NCBI GenBank assembly: GCA_902764415.1
Contig: CACWVU010000027.1
Span: 1-35,571 of the forward strand
Reading direction: 5' to 3'
Length of the DNA: 35,571 bases
DNA from: an uncultured bacterium
Lineage (GTDB): Bacteria; Verrucomicrobiota; Kiritimatiellia; RFP12; UBA1067
This document shows positions 1 to 7,530 of the stretch, in pieces. The position numbers and the translations under genes were made by a program. The notes beneath the pieces are model-generated. The model saw only the letters and a program-made list of their open reading frames with translations, ran no database searches and was not told the DNA's origin. Every line of letters begins with the position of its first letter. Positions within the stretch are counted from its first letter, which is position 1.

Positions 1-119
1 ACCGTGCGGTCGACGATGTATGTATTCCACGGAACCTCGTCAGCAGAAACCGCAGGCGCCACCACCGCCGCGAGCGCGACAGCGATAATTGGCGTCAATA
101 TCGCAAGAAACCGATTCAT
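1..119 (-). CDS. secreted protein, N-terminal fragment (runs off left edge)
   Basis: Only the first 39 codons are in the window. They begin at an ATG (119-117) and encode a classic signal peptide: a basic Asn-Arg start, a hydrophobic stretch of about 20 residues rich in Ile, Leu, Ala and Val, and an A-V-S-A cleavage-like site before Asp-Glu. The mature part starts DEVPWNTYIVDRT and then leaves the window, so function cannot be assigned. The start is supported by an extended -10 promoter at 129-137, which ends only 9 bases before the ATG, so the message is probably almost leaderless. The gene sits just downstream of the glycosyltransferase stop at 172, but its own promoter suggests independent transcription. 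Confidence 0.6.
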   Translation of the reverse strand, partial: MNRFLAILTPIIAVALAAVVAPAVSADEVPWNTYIVDRT

Positions 120-128
120 GTTTCACGT

Positions 129-137
129 ATTATACCA
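129..137 (-). promoter_or_regulatory. extended -10 promoter for the secreted protein at 119
   Basis: On the minus strand this reads TGGTATAAT, preceded by TTA and followed by ACG. It is a perfect extended -10 element (TG-N-TATAAT) with no convincing -35 box. The ATG lies 9 bases after TATAAT, predicting a 5' leader of only a few bases. Confidence 0.7.
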
Positions 138-171
138 TAATGCCGGCGATGAAACGCGGACCATAGCCTCG

Positions 172-1077
172 CTATGCTGACACTACGCCGCGCCGCGCGG
201 CGAGCCGCAGGAACGCGACCGCCGCTGCGACAAGCGGGTGGCGCACGGAGAGCGGAAACGCCGCGAGCGCCTCTTTGACGCGCCCGTCCGCGATGTACTC
301 GCGCCAGCGGTGCCGCGCCTTCAGGAGCTCCAGCGCGGAAAAGACGCAGCTCGCCTCGCAGTAGCGCCAGAGCGAGCCACCGCAGCGCTCGTCGAGCCGG
401 CGTCGGAAGTCGAGCGCGAGGAACTTGTAGTCCCAGTTGCGTTCGCCGCGCCAGCCGGTGGCGAGATTGCCGTCCGGCCGCGGACGGTAGACGTAGAGCC
501 GGTCGGGAATCGACACCGCCTTCTCCGCGAACGCAGCGCACGCGGAAAGAAACGCGGCATCCTCGAAAAACGTCATCCGCTCGTCGAACCTGAGCGCATG
601 GCGCTCAAGGAAGGACCGCCTGAAGGCGCAGCGCCAGACCTGGCCGGGCTGCTTGCGCGCGGCAAGCTCGCCGCCGCGGTTCCAGCGCCGCACGTCGTCC
701 ATCGAATAGCCGAAGAAGGCGGGCAGGTAGCGCGCGCGCACCGCGTCGGCGCCGTCGTCGAGCGCGGCGGGGAAGTCCGGCCCGCCCTCGTAGCCGAAGA
801 AGCAGAGGTCGGCGCCGCTTTCCGCGAGCGCGGCAACCGGGCGCGAGAGGAAGTCAGGCCGCGCCAGGTCGTCGGCGTCGCAGAAGAACACATATTCGCC
901 GCGCGCGCGGTCGAGGCCGCGGTTGCGCGCCCAGGAAGGACCGTGGCCGTCCGGGTCTTCGACGACGACAATCTCCGACTCGCCGGAAAAGGCGGCACGG
1001 GCCGCCTCCACCGAGCGAAGCGTCTCCGGCAGCGTCGCTTCGGCGCGGTGCGCGGGGATGATTACGCTCGCATCCAT
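172..1077 (-). CDS. family 2 glycosyltransferase
   Basis: This is a 301-residue GT-A fold glycosyltransferase. It starts with the usual beta-strand, ASVIIPAHRAEATL, and has VVVEDPDG and ARNRGLDRARGEYVFFCDAD, where the D-A-D near residue 95 is the metal/nucleotide-sugar site. A later acidic EDAAFL matches the catalytic-base region of family 2 enzymes. Such enzymes add sugars to surface polysaccharide or glycoprotein glycans; donor and acceptor cannot be read from sequence. There are no membrane segments or signal peptide, so it should act at the cytoplasmic face. The ATG at 1077 is preceded by a GGAAGGG-type ribosome site and lies 26 bases after the metX-metW stop, so it is probably co-transcribed with that gene, an odd functional pairing. 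An earlier start in the same frame would run antisense through neighbouring genes and is rejected. Confidence 0.85.
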   Translation of the reverse strand: MDASVIIPAHRAEATLPETLRSVEAARAAFSGESEIVVVEDPDGHGPSWARNRGLDRARGEYVFFCDADDLARPDFLSRPVAALAESGADLCFFGYEGGPDFPAALDDGADAVRARYLPAFFGYSMDDVRRWNRGGELAARKQPGQVWRCAFRRSFLERHALRFDERMTFFEDAAFLSACAAFAEKAVSIPDRLYVYRPRPDGNLATGWRGERNWDYKFLALDFRRRLDERCGGSLWRYCEASCVFSALELLKARHRWREYIADGRVKEALAAFPLSVRHPLVAAAVAFLRLAARRGVVSA

Positions 1078-1103
1078 GCTCGCCCTTCCGCCCTGCCGCG
1101 CGC

Positions 1104-2879
1104 TCACGCGCGCTTGCGCACCTTGGCGATGATCTTCGACGCCCCGAGGTTCTTCATGCCCAGGAGGAGCATTATCCTGCCGAGCGGATGCCTGGACTCC
1201 GCCCGCGTCTCCACGATCTCGATCCCCTCCTTGTCGCAGAGCGCCTGGAAGTCCTTGAGCGTGATGAGGTGGATGTTGGGGGTGTCGTACCACTCGAACG
1301 GCAGCTGCTTGGAGACGGGTAGCCGCCCCTTGAACATCAGCGTCAGCCGGATCCGGTAGGCCGCGAAGTTGGGGAAGGTGACGATCGCCTCGTCGGCGAT
1401 GCGCAGCGCCTCGTGCAGCAGCCCGCGCGGATTGCGCACCTCCTGGAGCGTGTCGGAGACGATGGCGGTAGAGTAGTGGCGGTCCGGGATCATGTCGATG
1501 CCGTCGTCGTCCACGTCGTCGTACAGCACGTTGTGGCCGTCGGCGAGCGCCTCCTCGAACTTCTCCACCTCGATCTCCACGCCGTCGCCCTTTACGTTGC
1601 GGGTCTTGCGCAGCACGTTGAGGAGCGAGCCGTCGCCGCAGCCGATGTCCAGGACGCGCGCTCCGCGCGGAACCATCCGGACGATGTTCGCGTAGAGCCG
1701 CTCCTGCCACTTCATCACCTTCACCTCGCGGGACGAGAGGAAGCCGCCCACGAGCTTGGAGAGCTCGTCGATGTGGGTGAGGAAGGCGTCGTGGCCGATG
1801 CCGTAGTCGAGATGGCAGTAGGAGACGTCCTTGCCCGCCTTCATCAGCGAGGCCACCATCTCGCGGCTCTGCCACTCGGTGAAGAGCACGTCGCCGCCGT
1901 AGGAGACCACGAGGCACTTCGCCTTCACGCGGGCGAAGGCGGCGTCGAGCGAGCCGTAGGCCTTGGCCGGGTCGGCCTCGTCCATGGAGCCGACGATGTG
2001 CAGGTAGCTGTTGGCGTCGAAGCGGTCGACGAACTTCTTCGCCTGGTAGTCGAGGTAGCTCTCGATCTGGAAATACGTCTTGAACAGGCGGTCGCGCTCG
2101 GCGCGGTCCGCCGCGGGCGCGTTGACGAAGTTCTCCTGCAGCCGGCGGTCGAACTTGCCCTGCAAGTGCTCGCGCGAGAGGTAGGAGATGTGGGCGAGCT
2201 GGCGCGCCGAGGCGAGCCCGTTCTTCGGCCCCTTGCCGTCGCCTTCGAGATAGTAGTCGCCGTTCTTCCAGAGCGGGTTCTCGGTGATGGCGTTCTTGCC
2301 CATCACGTCGAAGGCGAGCGCCTGGGTGTTGAGCGAGGGCGAGGTGGCGACGAGGATCAGCCGGTCCATGTCGTCCGGGAACCGCGTCGCCCAGTTGACG
2401 GCCTGCATGCCGCCGTAGCTGCCGCCGATGAGCGCGGCGAGGTGCCTGACGCCGATCTGCGCGAGGAGCATGCGGAAGACGTCCACCGCGTCGTCGAAGC
2501 TGTAGCGCGGGAAGGAGGAGCCGTAGGGGCGGCCGGTGTCGGGGTTGACGGACATCGGACCGGTGGTGCCGCTGCAGCCGCCGAGCACGTTGGCGCAGAC
2601 GACGTGGTAGCGGTTGGTGTCGATTGCGCGGCCGGGGCCGACCATCCCCTCCCACCAGCCGCTGGGCTTGGTCTCGCCGGGTCGGATGCCGGCGACGTGC
2701 GCGTCGCCGGTGAGCGCGTGACAGATGTAGACGACGTTGTCGTCCGTCATCGGCGCGCCGCACTCCTCGTAGGCGACCTCGACCTCCTTCAGCACGCCGC
2801 CATAGGCGAGCCTGAGCTCGCCCTCGGGCAGCTCCAGCTTCAGCCTCTTCGGCTCGACTATGCCTACGCCTGTGTCCAT
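1104..2879 (-). CDS. metX-metW: MetX-MetW fusion: homoserine O-acyltransferase joined to MetW methyltransferase-like domain
   Basis: The 591-residue protein joins two normally separate methionine-pathway proteins. Residues 1 to about 380 are an alpha/beta-hydrolase MetX, which acylates homoserine. The nucleophile is Ser154 in IGGSYGGMQA, with Asp330 (SYGGDVLF) and His363 (GIGHDAFL) completing the triad. Residues about 390-591 are MetW: a SAM-binding glycine motif at 411-417 (DIGCGDG) and the family hallmark near 529-537 (EWYDTPNIH). In organisms with separate genes, metX and metW are adjacent and MetW is needed for MetX activity, so the fusion makes sense as a fixed complex. The ATG at 2879 lies only 8 bases after an extended -10, predicting a leaderless transcript. 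It is divergent from hydE and probably co-transcribed with the glycosyltransferase downstream. Confidence 0.93.
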   Translation of the reverse strand: MDTGVGIVEPKRLKLELPEGELRLAYGGVLKEVEVAYEECGAPMTDDNVVYICHALTGDAHVAGIRPGETKPSGWWEGMVGPGRAIDTNRYHVVCANVLGGCSGTTGPMSVNPDTGRPYGSSFPRYSFDDAVDVFRMLLAQIGVRHLAALIGGSYGGMQAVNWATRFPDDMDRLILVATSPSLNTQALAFDVMGKNAITENPLWKNGDYYLEGDGKGPKNGLASARQLAHISYLSREHLQGKFDRRLQENFVNAPAADRAERDRLFKTYFQIESYLDYQAKKFVDRFDANSYLHIVGSMDEADPAKAYGSLDAAFARVKAKCLVVSYGGDVLFTEWQSREMVASLMKAGKDVSYCHLDYGIGHDAFLTHIDELSKLVGGFLSSREVKVMKWQERLYANIVRMVPRGARVLDIGCGDGSLLNVLRKTRNVKGDGVEIEVEKFEEALADGHNVLYDDVDDDGIDMIPDRHYSTAIVSDTLQEVRNPRGLLHEALRIADEAIVTFPNFAAYRIRLTLMFKGRLPVSKQLPFEWYDTPNIHLITLKDFQALCDKEGIEIVETRAESRHPLGRIMLLLGMKNLGASKIIAKVRKRA

Positions 2880-2887
2880 TGGCGCGT

Positions 2888-2896
2888 ATTATAGCA
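2888..2896 (-). promoter_or_regulatory. extended -10 promoter for metX-metW
   Basis: The minus strand reads TGCTATAAT followed by ACGCGCCA and the ATG. The 8-base gap to the start codon predicts a leaderless message. It lies back to back with the hydE promoter 19 bases away. Confidence 0.7.
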
Positions 2897-2914
2897 TAAA
2901 CCGGCGCCGAATTA

Positions 2915-2923
2915 TGGTATAAT
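2915..2923 (+). promoter_or_regulatory. extended -10 promoter for hydE-mnmA
   Basis: The plus strand reads TGGTATAAT, preceded by ATTA. TATAAT ends at 2923 and the hydE ATG is at 2953, so the leader is about 20-25 bases, containing the purine-rich stretch AAGACGCAAAAG. Confidence 0.7.
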
Positions 2924-2952
2924 TCACGCCCAAGACGCAGAAGACGCAAAAG

Positions 2953-4008
2953 ATGACGACGAAGAAGACGGCCGCCGCCGACCACGCATCGCTGGTACGG
3001 ATGCTCCGCGACGAGGATTTCGCCTCGCTCGCGGCGCGCGCCTACGCGTCCAAGGCCGAGGTCTGGGGGAAGCGCGTCGCCCTGCGCGGACTCGTCGAAG
3101 TCTCCAACGTCTGCGCCCGGAACTGCCTCTACTGCGGCATCCGCCGCGGCAACGCCAAGACGGCGCGCTACCGGATGGACGAGGACGAAATCCTCGCCGC
3201 CGTCGCCTGGGCCGCCGAAAACCGCTACGGCAGCGTCGTGCTGCAGTCCGGCGAGGTGGCGGACGAGGCCAACGCGCTCTTCTACGAGCGCGTTCTCCGG
3301 CGCATCCGCGCCGAACTCGGCGACGGCCTCGGCATCACCCTCTCGCTCGGCGAGCAGCGCCGCGACGTCTACCGCCGCTGGCTCGACGCCGGCGCCAACC
3401 GGTACCTGCTCAGGATCGAGACTTCCGACCCGGAGCTGTTCGCGCGCATCCACCCGGCGGAGCAGTCCTGGCGCACGCGTCTCGAATGCCTGCGCACGCT
3501 CCGGGGCCTCGGCTACATCACCGGCTCCGGGGTGATGATCGGCCTGCCGGGACAGGACGTCGACTCGCTCGCGCGCGACATCGAGTTCCTCCGCGACGAA
3601 GGCGTAGACATGGTCGGCATGGGCCCGTACATCGCCCACCCCGACACCCCGCTCGCCGCCGATGCGCCGCGCCTCGGACGCGAGCAGCTCCTCGACCTCT
3701 CGCTGCGCATGATCGCCGCGGTCCGCCTCGCCATACCGGACGCCAACATCGCCGCCACCACCGCGCTGCAGGCAATCGATCCCGAGGGTCGCGAAAAGGG
3801 ACTCCTCGCCGGCGCGAACGTCGTCATGCCGAACATCACCCCGCGGAAATACCGCGGCGACTACCTGCTCTATCCGGGCAAACCATGCACCGAAGAGGAC
3901 TCGGAGCTCTGCCGCGGCTGCCTCGAGCGGCGCGTCAGGTCGATCGGCGAGGAGATCGCCTGGGGCGAGCGGTGCGACCCCATGCACTTCGCGAGGAGGT
4001 CGCGGTGA
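2953..4008 (+). CDS. hydE: radical SAM protein, [FeFe]-hydrogenase maturase HydE type
   Basis: The 351-residue radical SAM enzyme has the 4Fe-4S motif C-x3-C-x2-C at Cys54, Cys58 and Cys61, inside LVEVSNVCARNCLYCGIRR, very close to HydE. The downstream RYRMDEDEIL, the SGEVADEA region, MIGLPGQ and the C-terminal C-RGC-ERRVRSIGEE segment also fit HydE. HydE acts in building the [2Fe] subcluster of [FeFe]-hydrogenases together with HydF and HydG. Neither of those nor a hydrogenase is in the window. Related enzymes with the same fold (PylB, BioB) are alternatives, but the motif context favours HydE. The stop overlaps the mnmA start as GTGA, so the two genes are translationally coupled. Confidence 0.85.
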   Translation: MTTKKTAAADHASLVRMLRDEDFASLAARAYASKAEVWGKRVALRGLVEVSNVCARNCLYCGIRRGNAKTARYRMDEDEILAAVAWAAENRYGSVVLQSGEVADEANALFYERVLRRIRAELGDGLGITLSLGEQRRDVYRRWLDAGANRYLLRIETSDPELFARIHPAEQSWRTRLECLRTLRGLGYITGSGVMIGLPGQDVDSLARDIEFLRDEGVDMVGMGPYIAHPDTPLAADAPRLGREQLLDLSLRMIAAVRLAIPDANIAATTALQAIDPEGREKGLLAGANVVMPNITPRKYRGDYLLYPGKPCTEEDSELCRGCLERRVRSIGEEIAWGERCDPMHFARRSR

Positions 4009-5081
4009 AGGTCGCGGTCGGGCTTTCCGGCGGCGTCGACTCGAGCGTCGCCGCGCTCCTCCTGAAGGAGCAGGGGCACGAGGTGGTCGGCGTCACCATG
4101 AAGCTCTGGAGCGGCACCTACCGCGGCGGCGAGCGGGACGCGTGCTTCGGTCCCGGCGAAGCGGAGGACATCGCCCGCGCCGAGGAGCTCGCGCGCGCGC
4201 TCGGCATCGGCTACCAGGTGATCGACTGCTCGCGCGAATACGAGCGCGCGATCGTGGGGATGTTCCGCGAAGTCACCCTGCGCGGAGAGACCCCCAACCC
4301 CTGCGTCTTCTGCAACGCCGCGCTGAAGTTCGGGCTCCTGCCGCGTCTCGCGCGCGAATCCGGCATCGCGTTCGACCGCTTCGCCACCGGACACTACGCG
4401 CGGATCGTCCAGGCCGGCGGCAGGCTCGCCGTCGCCCGCGCGGCAGACGAGAAGAAGGACCAGAGCTACTTCCTCTACCGGCTCTCGCAGCGCCAGCTCG
4501 CTGAGGCGGCGTTCCCGCTCGGCGAACTGACCAAGGCGGAGGTGCGGCGCATCGCCGCGGAGCATTCGCTCGCCGCCGCCGACAAGGCTGACTCGCAGGA
4601 CTTCTACTCCGGCGACCGCAACGAGCTCGTCGGCGCCGAGCCGCGCGAGGGCGAGATCGTCGACCTGTCGGGCAAAGTCCTCGGCCGCCATCCCGGCTAC
4701 TGGAACTTCACCGTCGGCCAGCGCAAGGGACTCGGCGCGTTCGGTCCCGAGCCGATGTACGTGGTGCGCATCGACGCCTGCCGCAACCAGGTGGTGCTCG
4801 GCCGCCGCCACGAGGCGATGACAAACGAGTTCAAGGTCGCGAACCTCGTGTGGCAGGCAAAGGAGCCGGACGGATGCGCGTTCGCCGCGCGGGTGAAAAT
4901 CCGCTCCACCGGCGCACCGCTCGGTCCGGTGGATTTCGACGGCGAGACCTGCCGCGCGCCCGGCGAGGGGCTCTTCGGCGTCGCCCCGGGACAGTCCGCG
5001 GTCTTCTACGACGAGAGCGGGGCGATTCTCTGCGGCGGCGTAATCGAACCACGAAGTAAAGTTGAAAAGTTGAAAGGTTGA
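4005..5081 (+). CDS. mnmA: tRNA-specific 2-thiouridylase MnmA
   Basis: The 358-residue enzyme thiolates the wobble uridine U34 of Lys, Glu and Gln tRNAs. Its ATP-binding PP-loop is GLSGGVDSSVAA near residues 6-17. The CxxC pair is Cys100 and Cys103 in NPCVFCNAALKF, followed by ATGHYARI and the SYFLYRLSQ and TVGQRKGLG signatures. The third catalytic or cluster cysteine (Cys199 in E. coli, usually in S-Q-E-I-C-F) is absent: the matching stretch reads DSQDFYSGD. The start is a GTG at 4005 with GAGGAGG just upstream, overlapping the hydE stop by four bases. The last residues (KVEKLKG) are encoded by an 8-bp tandem repeat at 5061-5092, so the native C-terminus may have been extended by repeat insertion. 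Confidence 0.93.
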   Translation: MKVAVGLSGGVDSSVAALLLKEQGHEVVGVTMKLWSGTYRGGERDACFGPGEAEDIARAEELARALGIGYQVIDCSREYERAIVGMFREVTLRGETPNPCVFCNAALKFGLLPRLARESGIAFDRFATGHYARIVQAGGRLAVARAADEKKDQSYFLYRLSQRQLAEAAFPLGELTKAEVRRIAAEHSLAAADKADSQDFYSGDRNELVGAEPREGEIVDLSGKVLGRHPGYWNFTVGQRKGLGAFGPEPMYVVRIDACRNQVVLGRRHEAMTNEFKVANLVWQAKEPDGCAFAARVKIRSTGAPLGPVDFDGETCRAPGEGLFGVAPGQSAVFYDESGAILCGGVIEPRSKVEKLKG

Positions 5082-5092
5082 AAAGTTGAAAG
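5061..5092 (+). repeat. 8-bp tandem repeat, four units, overlapping the mnmA stop
   Basis: Four consecutive 8-bp units alternate GTTGAAAA and GTTGAAAG. The mnmA TGA (5079-5081) lies inside. A spacer then contains CATGAACCACGAATCACGA (5102-5120), immediately before the lgt promoter. Confidence 0.8.
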
Positions 5093-5124
5093 GCCGCAAG
5101 TCATGAACCACGAATCACGAAATA

Positions 5125-5133
5125 TGATATAAT
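5125..5133 (+). promoter_or_regulatory. extended -10 promoter for lgt-holA
   Basis: The plus strand reads TGATATAAT, with the lgt ATG 8 bases after TATAAT. This gives lgt and holA their own promoter and a probably leaderless message. Confidence 0.65.
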
Positions 5134-5141
5134 CCACCAGT

Positions 5142-5933
5142 ATGTTCCCTGACCTCATAGACCTCGGCTTCCTCCACATCCGCACCTACGGCGCGTGCAT
5201 GGCGACCGGCTTCATCGTCTGCTGGTGGCTGGTGGAGCGTCTGAGCGGACGCAAGGACCTTTCCAACCTGATGATGTACCTGATGGTCGCCGGCGTCGTC
5301 GGCTCCCGCGCCGCATATGTAATCGAGCACTGGCAGTCCGAGTTCGCCGCGGATCCTCTCCGCGTCATCCGCGTCGACCAGGGCGGGCTCATGTTCTACG
5401 GCGGCCTCATCCTCGCGCTCGTCGTGTTCTTCGCCTGGTGCATCGTCAAGCGCGAGCGCACGCTCGCCCTCGCCGACCTGCTCGCCGTGGTGGTGCCGCT
5501 CGGCCACGCCTTCGGCCGCATCGGCTGCTTCTTCTACGGCTGCTGCTACGGGCGCGACTCCGACGCCTGGTGCGCAGTCGTCTTTCCGCCCGGCAGCCCA
5601 AGCTGGTTCGAGCACGGCCGCCGCGCCGTGAGTGTGCTGCCCACCCAGCTCTTCGAGGCGGCGGCGCTCCTCGTGCTCTTCGGACTGCTCATGCTGGCGC
5701 GCTCGCGCGCCAAGCGCGGCGGCTGGGGCCCCGGGCTCGTGACCGGACTCTACCTCGTCGGCTACGCGGCGATCCGCTTCGGCATCGAGTACCTGCGCGG
5801 CGACCCGCGCGCGGCGGTGGGCCCGCTCTCCATCTCGCAGGCGATCTCGGTCGGCATGGCCCTGCTCGGCGCCGTGATCATCGCCGTTGCCCGGATGCGC
5901 GGCCGCGCCGCCGCGGAGGGCGCCGCGCAATGA
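5142..5933 (+). CDS. lgt: prolipoprotein diacylglyceryl transferase Lgt
   Basis: This 263-residue inner-membrane enzyme has about seven hydrophobic segments. Lgt transfers diacylglycerol from phosphatidylglycerol to the lipobox cysteine of prolipoproteins. The Lgt signature is seen as HAFGRIGCFFYGCCYG near residues 126-141, where the Gly-Arg pair corresponds to the invariant arginine region; HIRTYG at 12-17, GLMFYGG and the late RFGIEYLRGD also fit. The ATG follows an extended -10 by 8 bases, and no Shine-Dalgarno site is visible, consistent with leaderless initiation. It overlaps holA by four bases (ATGA). Confidence 0.92.
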   Translation: MFPDLIDLGFLHIRTYGACMATGFIVCWWLVERLSGRKDLSNLMMYLMVAGVVGSRAAYVIEHWQSEFAADPLRVIRVDQGGLMFYGGLILALVVFFAWCIVKRERTLALADLLAVVVPLGHAFGRIGCFFYGCCYGRDSDAWCAVVFPPGSPSWFEHGRRAVSVLPTQLFEAAALLVLFGLLMLARSRAKRGGWGPGLVTGLYLVGYAAIRFGIEYLRGDPRAAVGPLSISQAISVGMALLGAVIIAVARMRGRAAAEGAAQ

Positions 5934-6919
5934 GCGTACGCGTCATCATCGGCGAGGACGACTACCTGGTCGACGAGGCCGCGCGCAAGACGGTCGGCGA
6001 CGGAGTCGGGCTCGAGCTCATCGACTCGATGACCGCCACCAACGAAGACCTCCAGCTCGCCGACCTGCGGCGCGCGGACGAGTCGTTCTCCACGCCGCCG
6101 TTCCTCGACCCGAAGAAGGTCACGTGGTGGCGCAACGTCCACTTCCTTCCCGGCGGCAAGTCGTCCGCCGCGGTCAAGGAGGCGCTCGAGAAGTTCGCGA
6201 AGAAGGTCGCCGCGCTCGCGCCGACGATGCCGCCGAACCAGCACTTCATCCTTTCCGGCCCCCACCTCCTGAAGAACTCGGTCTTCGCCAAGGCCCTCGC
6301 CGGCGTCGCCGAGCTGGTCTCCTTTGGCGGCGGCAAGCCGTGGGAGCGCCGCAGGGCCGCGGTCGCGCGCGCAGTGGAGCTTGCGGCGGAGGAGGGGCTC
6401 GCCTTCGCCGACGGCGTGGCGGAGAAGTTCGTCGCCGTCGTCGGCACCGACTCGCGCTCCATCGCCGGCGAAGTCGCGAAGATGCGCACCTACCTCGGAC
6501 CCGGCGCGAAGAGGATCGAGGCGAAGGACGTCGACGCGGTGACGAGTCCCGGGGCGAAGGACGAGCCGGAAATCTGGGCGGTGACCGACGCAATCGGCAA
6601 GCGCGATGCCGCGGCGGCGATCGCCGCCCTCGAGCCGTTCGCGCTCATGAACGGGTTCGCCGTGTTCATGACCGGCGTGATCGAGAAGTTCTTCCGCCAG
6701 CTGGTGGACCTGAAGCGTGGCGGGATCCCGGAGGACATGAACCCGTTCGTCGCGAAGAAGAGCGCCGCGTTCCTCGCCAACTGGTCCCTCCTCGAGCTGC
6801 GCTCCGCTCGCGCACGCTTCATCGCGCTGCGCGAGAAGGTGGTCTCCGGCACCACGGCCGGCGATGTGCTGGTCGTCACCGAACTGCTGCGCGCAGTTCG
6901 CAGGGCGCCGAGACGGTGA
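5930..6919 (+). CDS. holA: DNA polymerase III subunit delta
   Basis: The 329-residue protein is the clamp-loader delta subunit, which opens the beta sliding clamp. It starts MSVRVIIGEDDYLVDEAAR, the family's N-terminal pattern in which the loop after G-E-D carries the protein into an AAA+-like fold. It has the FLDPKKVTWWRNV strand, the KEALEKFAKK and HFILSGP segments, and a helical C-terminal collar (PFVAKKSAAFLANWS, ELRSARARFI). The delta subunit lacks a functional Walker A motif, and none is seen. It is coupled to lgt through an ATGA overlap. Its last 44 bases overlap the 3' end of the convergent HAD gene. Confidence 0.85.
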   Translation: MSVRVIIGEDDYLVDEAARKTVGDGVGLELIDSMTATNEDLQLADLRRADESFSTPPFLDPKKVTWWRNVHFLPGGKSSAAVKEALEKFAKKVAALAPTMPPNQHFILSGPHLLKNSVFAKALAGVAELVSFGGGKPWERRRAAVARAVELAAEEGLAFADGVAEKFVAVVGTDSRSIAGEVAKMRTYLGPGAKRIEAKDVDAVTSPGAKDEPEIWAVTDAIGKRDAAAAIAALEPFALMNGFAVFMTGVIEKFFRQLVDLKRGGIPEDMNPFVAKKSAAFLANWSLLELRSARARFIALREKVVSGTTAGDVLVVTELLRAVRRAPRR

Positions 6920-7520
6920 CGTCCGCCTCCGCAAGCTCGTCGGGCCGCCCGTAGCCCCACTCCACGCCGACGGAAAATACTCCGTTCGCGCGCGCGGCCT
7001 CGAAGTCGCTCGCGGTGTCGCCCACCATCACCGATTCGCCCGGCGCGGCGCCAAGGCGCTGCATGACCACGGCGAGAAGCTCCGTCTTCGCGAGCTTGCG
7101 CCCCGGGAACATGTCGCCGGACCACACGCCGCCGGCGAAGACGCCGTTCCACCCGAACCTCCGCGCCATCGCGGTGGCGCCGGCGTGGCGCTTGTTGGTG
7201 ACGATCGCGGCGGTGGCGCCGGCGGCGGCGACCGCACGCACCTCGGCGAGCACGCCCGGGTACTCGAAGGTGTTGGGGAATCCGTCGTTGTCGTAGTGGC
7301 GCGCGAAAAGCCGGCGCACGTCGTCGGCGAGCGCGGGCGTGAAGCGGTCCGGGAAGAGCCGCCGCGTCATTTCGTCGATCGGCGGCCCGGCCACGAACAC
7401 CTCGTCGAAGCGCGGGCAGTCGAGCCCGAGGTCGCGGAGCGCCGCCTTCCACGCCTCGCGGATGTCGCGGTCGGTGTCGGCCAGGGTGCCGTCGAGGTCG
7501 AAGAACCAGAATCTGCGCAT
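6876..7520 (-). CDS. HAD-superfamily phosphatase, phosphoglycolate-phosphatase-like
   Basis: This 214-residue HAD hydrolase has all four motifs. Motif I is FFDLDGTLADT with Asp8 and Asp10 as nucleophile and acid; motif II is the threonine in AAIVTNKR; motif III is a lysine in GRKLAKTELL; motif IV is MVGDTASDFEAA. A helical cap lies between motifs I and II, as in Gph/PGPase-type enzymes. The substrate cannot be told from sequence; phosphoglycolate, nucleotides and sugar phosphates are all possible. The ATG at 7520 follows GGAGTG, which overlaps the stop of the upstream PTS-like gene (gap 10 bases), so the two are an operon. The 3' end overlaps holA on the other strand by 44 bases. Confidence 0.88.
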   Translation of the reverse strand: MRRFWFFDLDGTLADTDRDIREAWKAALRDLGLDCPRFDEVFVAGPPIDEMTRRLFPDRFTPALADDVRRLFARHYDNDGFPNTFEYPGVLAEVRAVAAAGATAAIVTNKRHAGATAMARRFGWNGVFAGGVWSGDMFPGRKLAKTELLAVVMQRLGAAPGESVMVGDTASDFEAARANGVFSVGVEWGYGRPDELAEADVTVSAPCELRAAVR

Positions 7521-7530
7521 GTCCGCACTC

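Noticed and set aside
2880..2952. SAM riboswitch or T-box upstream of metX
   Set aside because: The promoter leaves essentially no leader before the metX ATG, and no conserved riboswitch core is present between the divergent promoters.
172..3987. A single 1271-codon minus-strand frame ending in the family 2 glycosyltransferase
   Set aside because: Only the last 301 codons read as a protein. The rest runs out of frame through metX-metW and antisense to hydE. The ATG at 1077 with its ribosome site is the true start.
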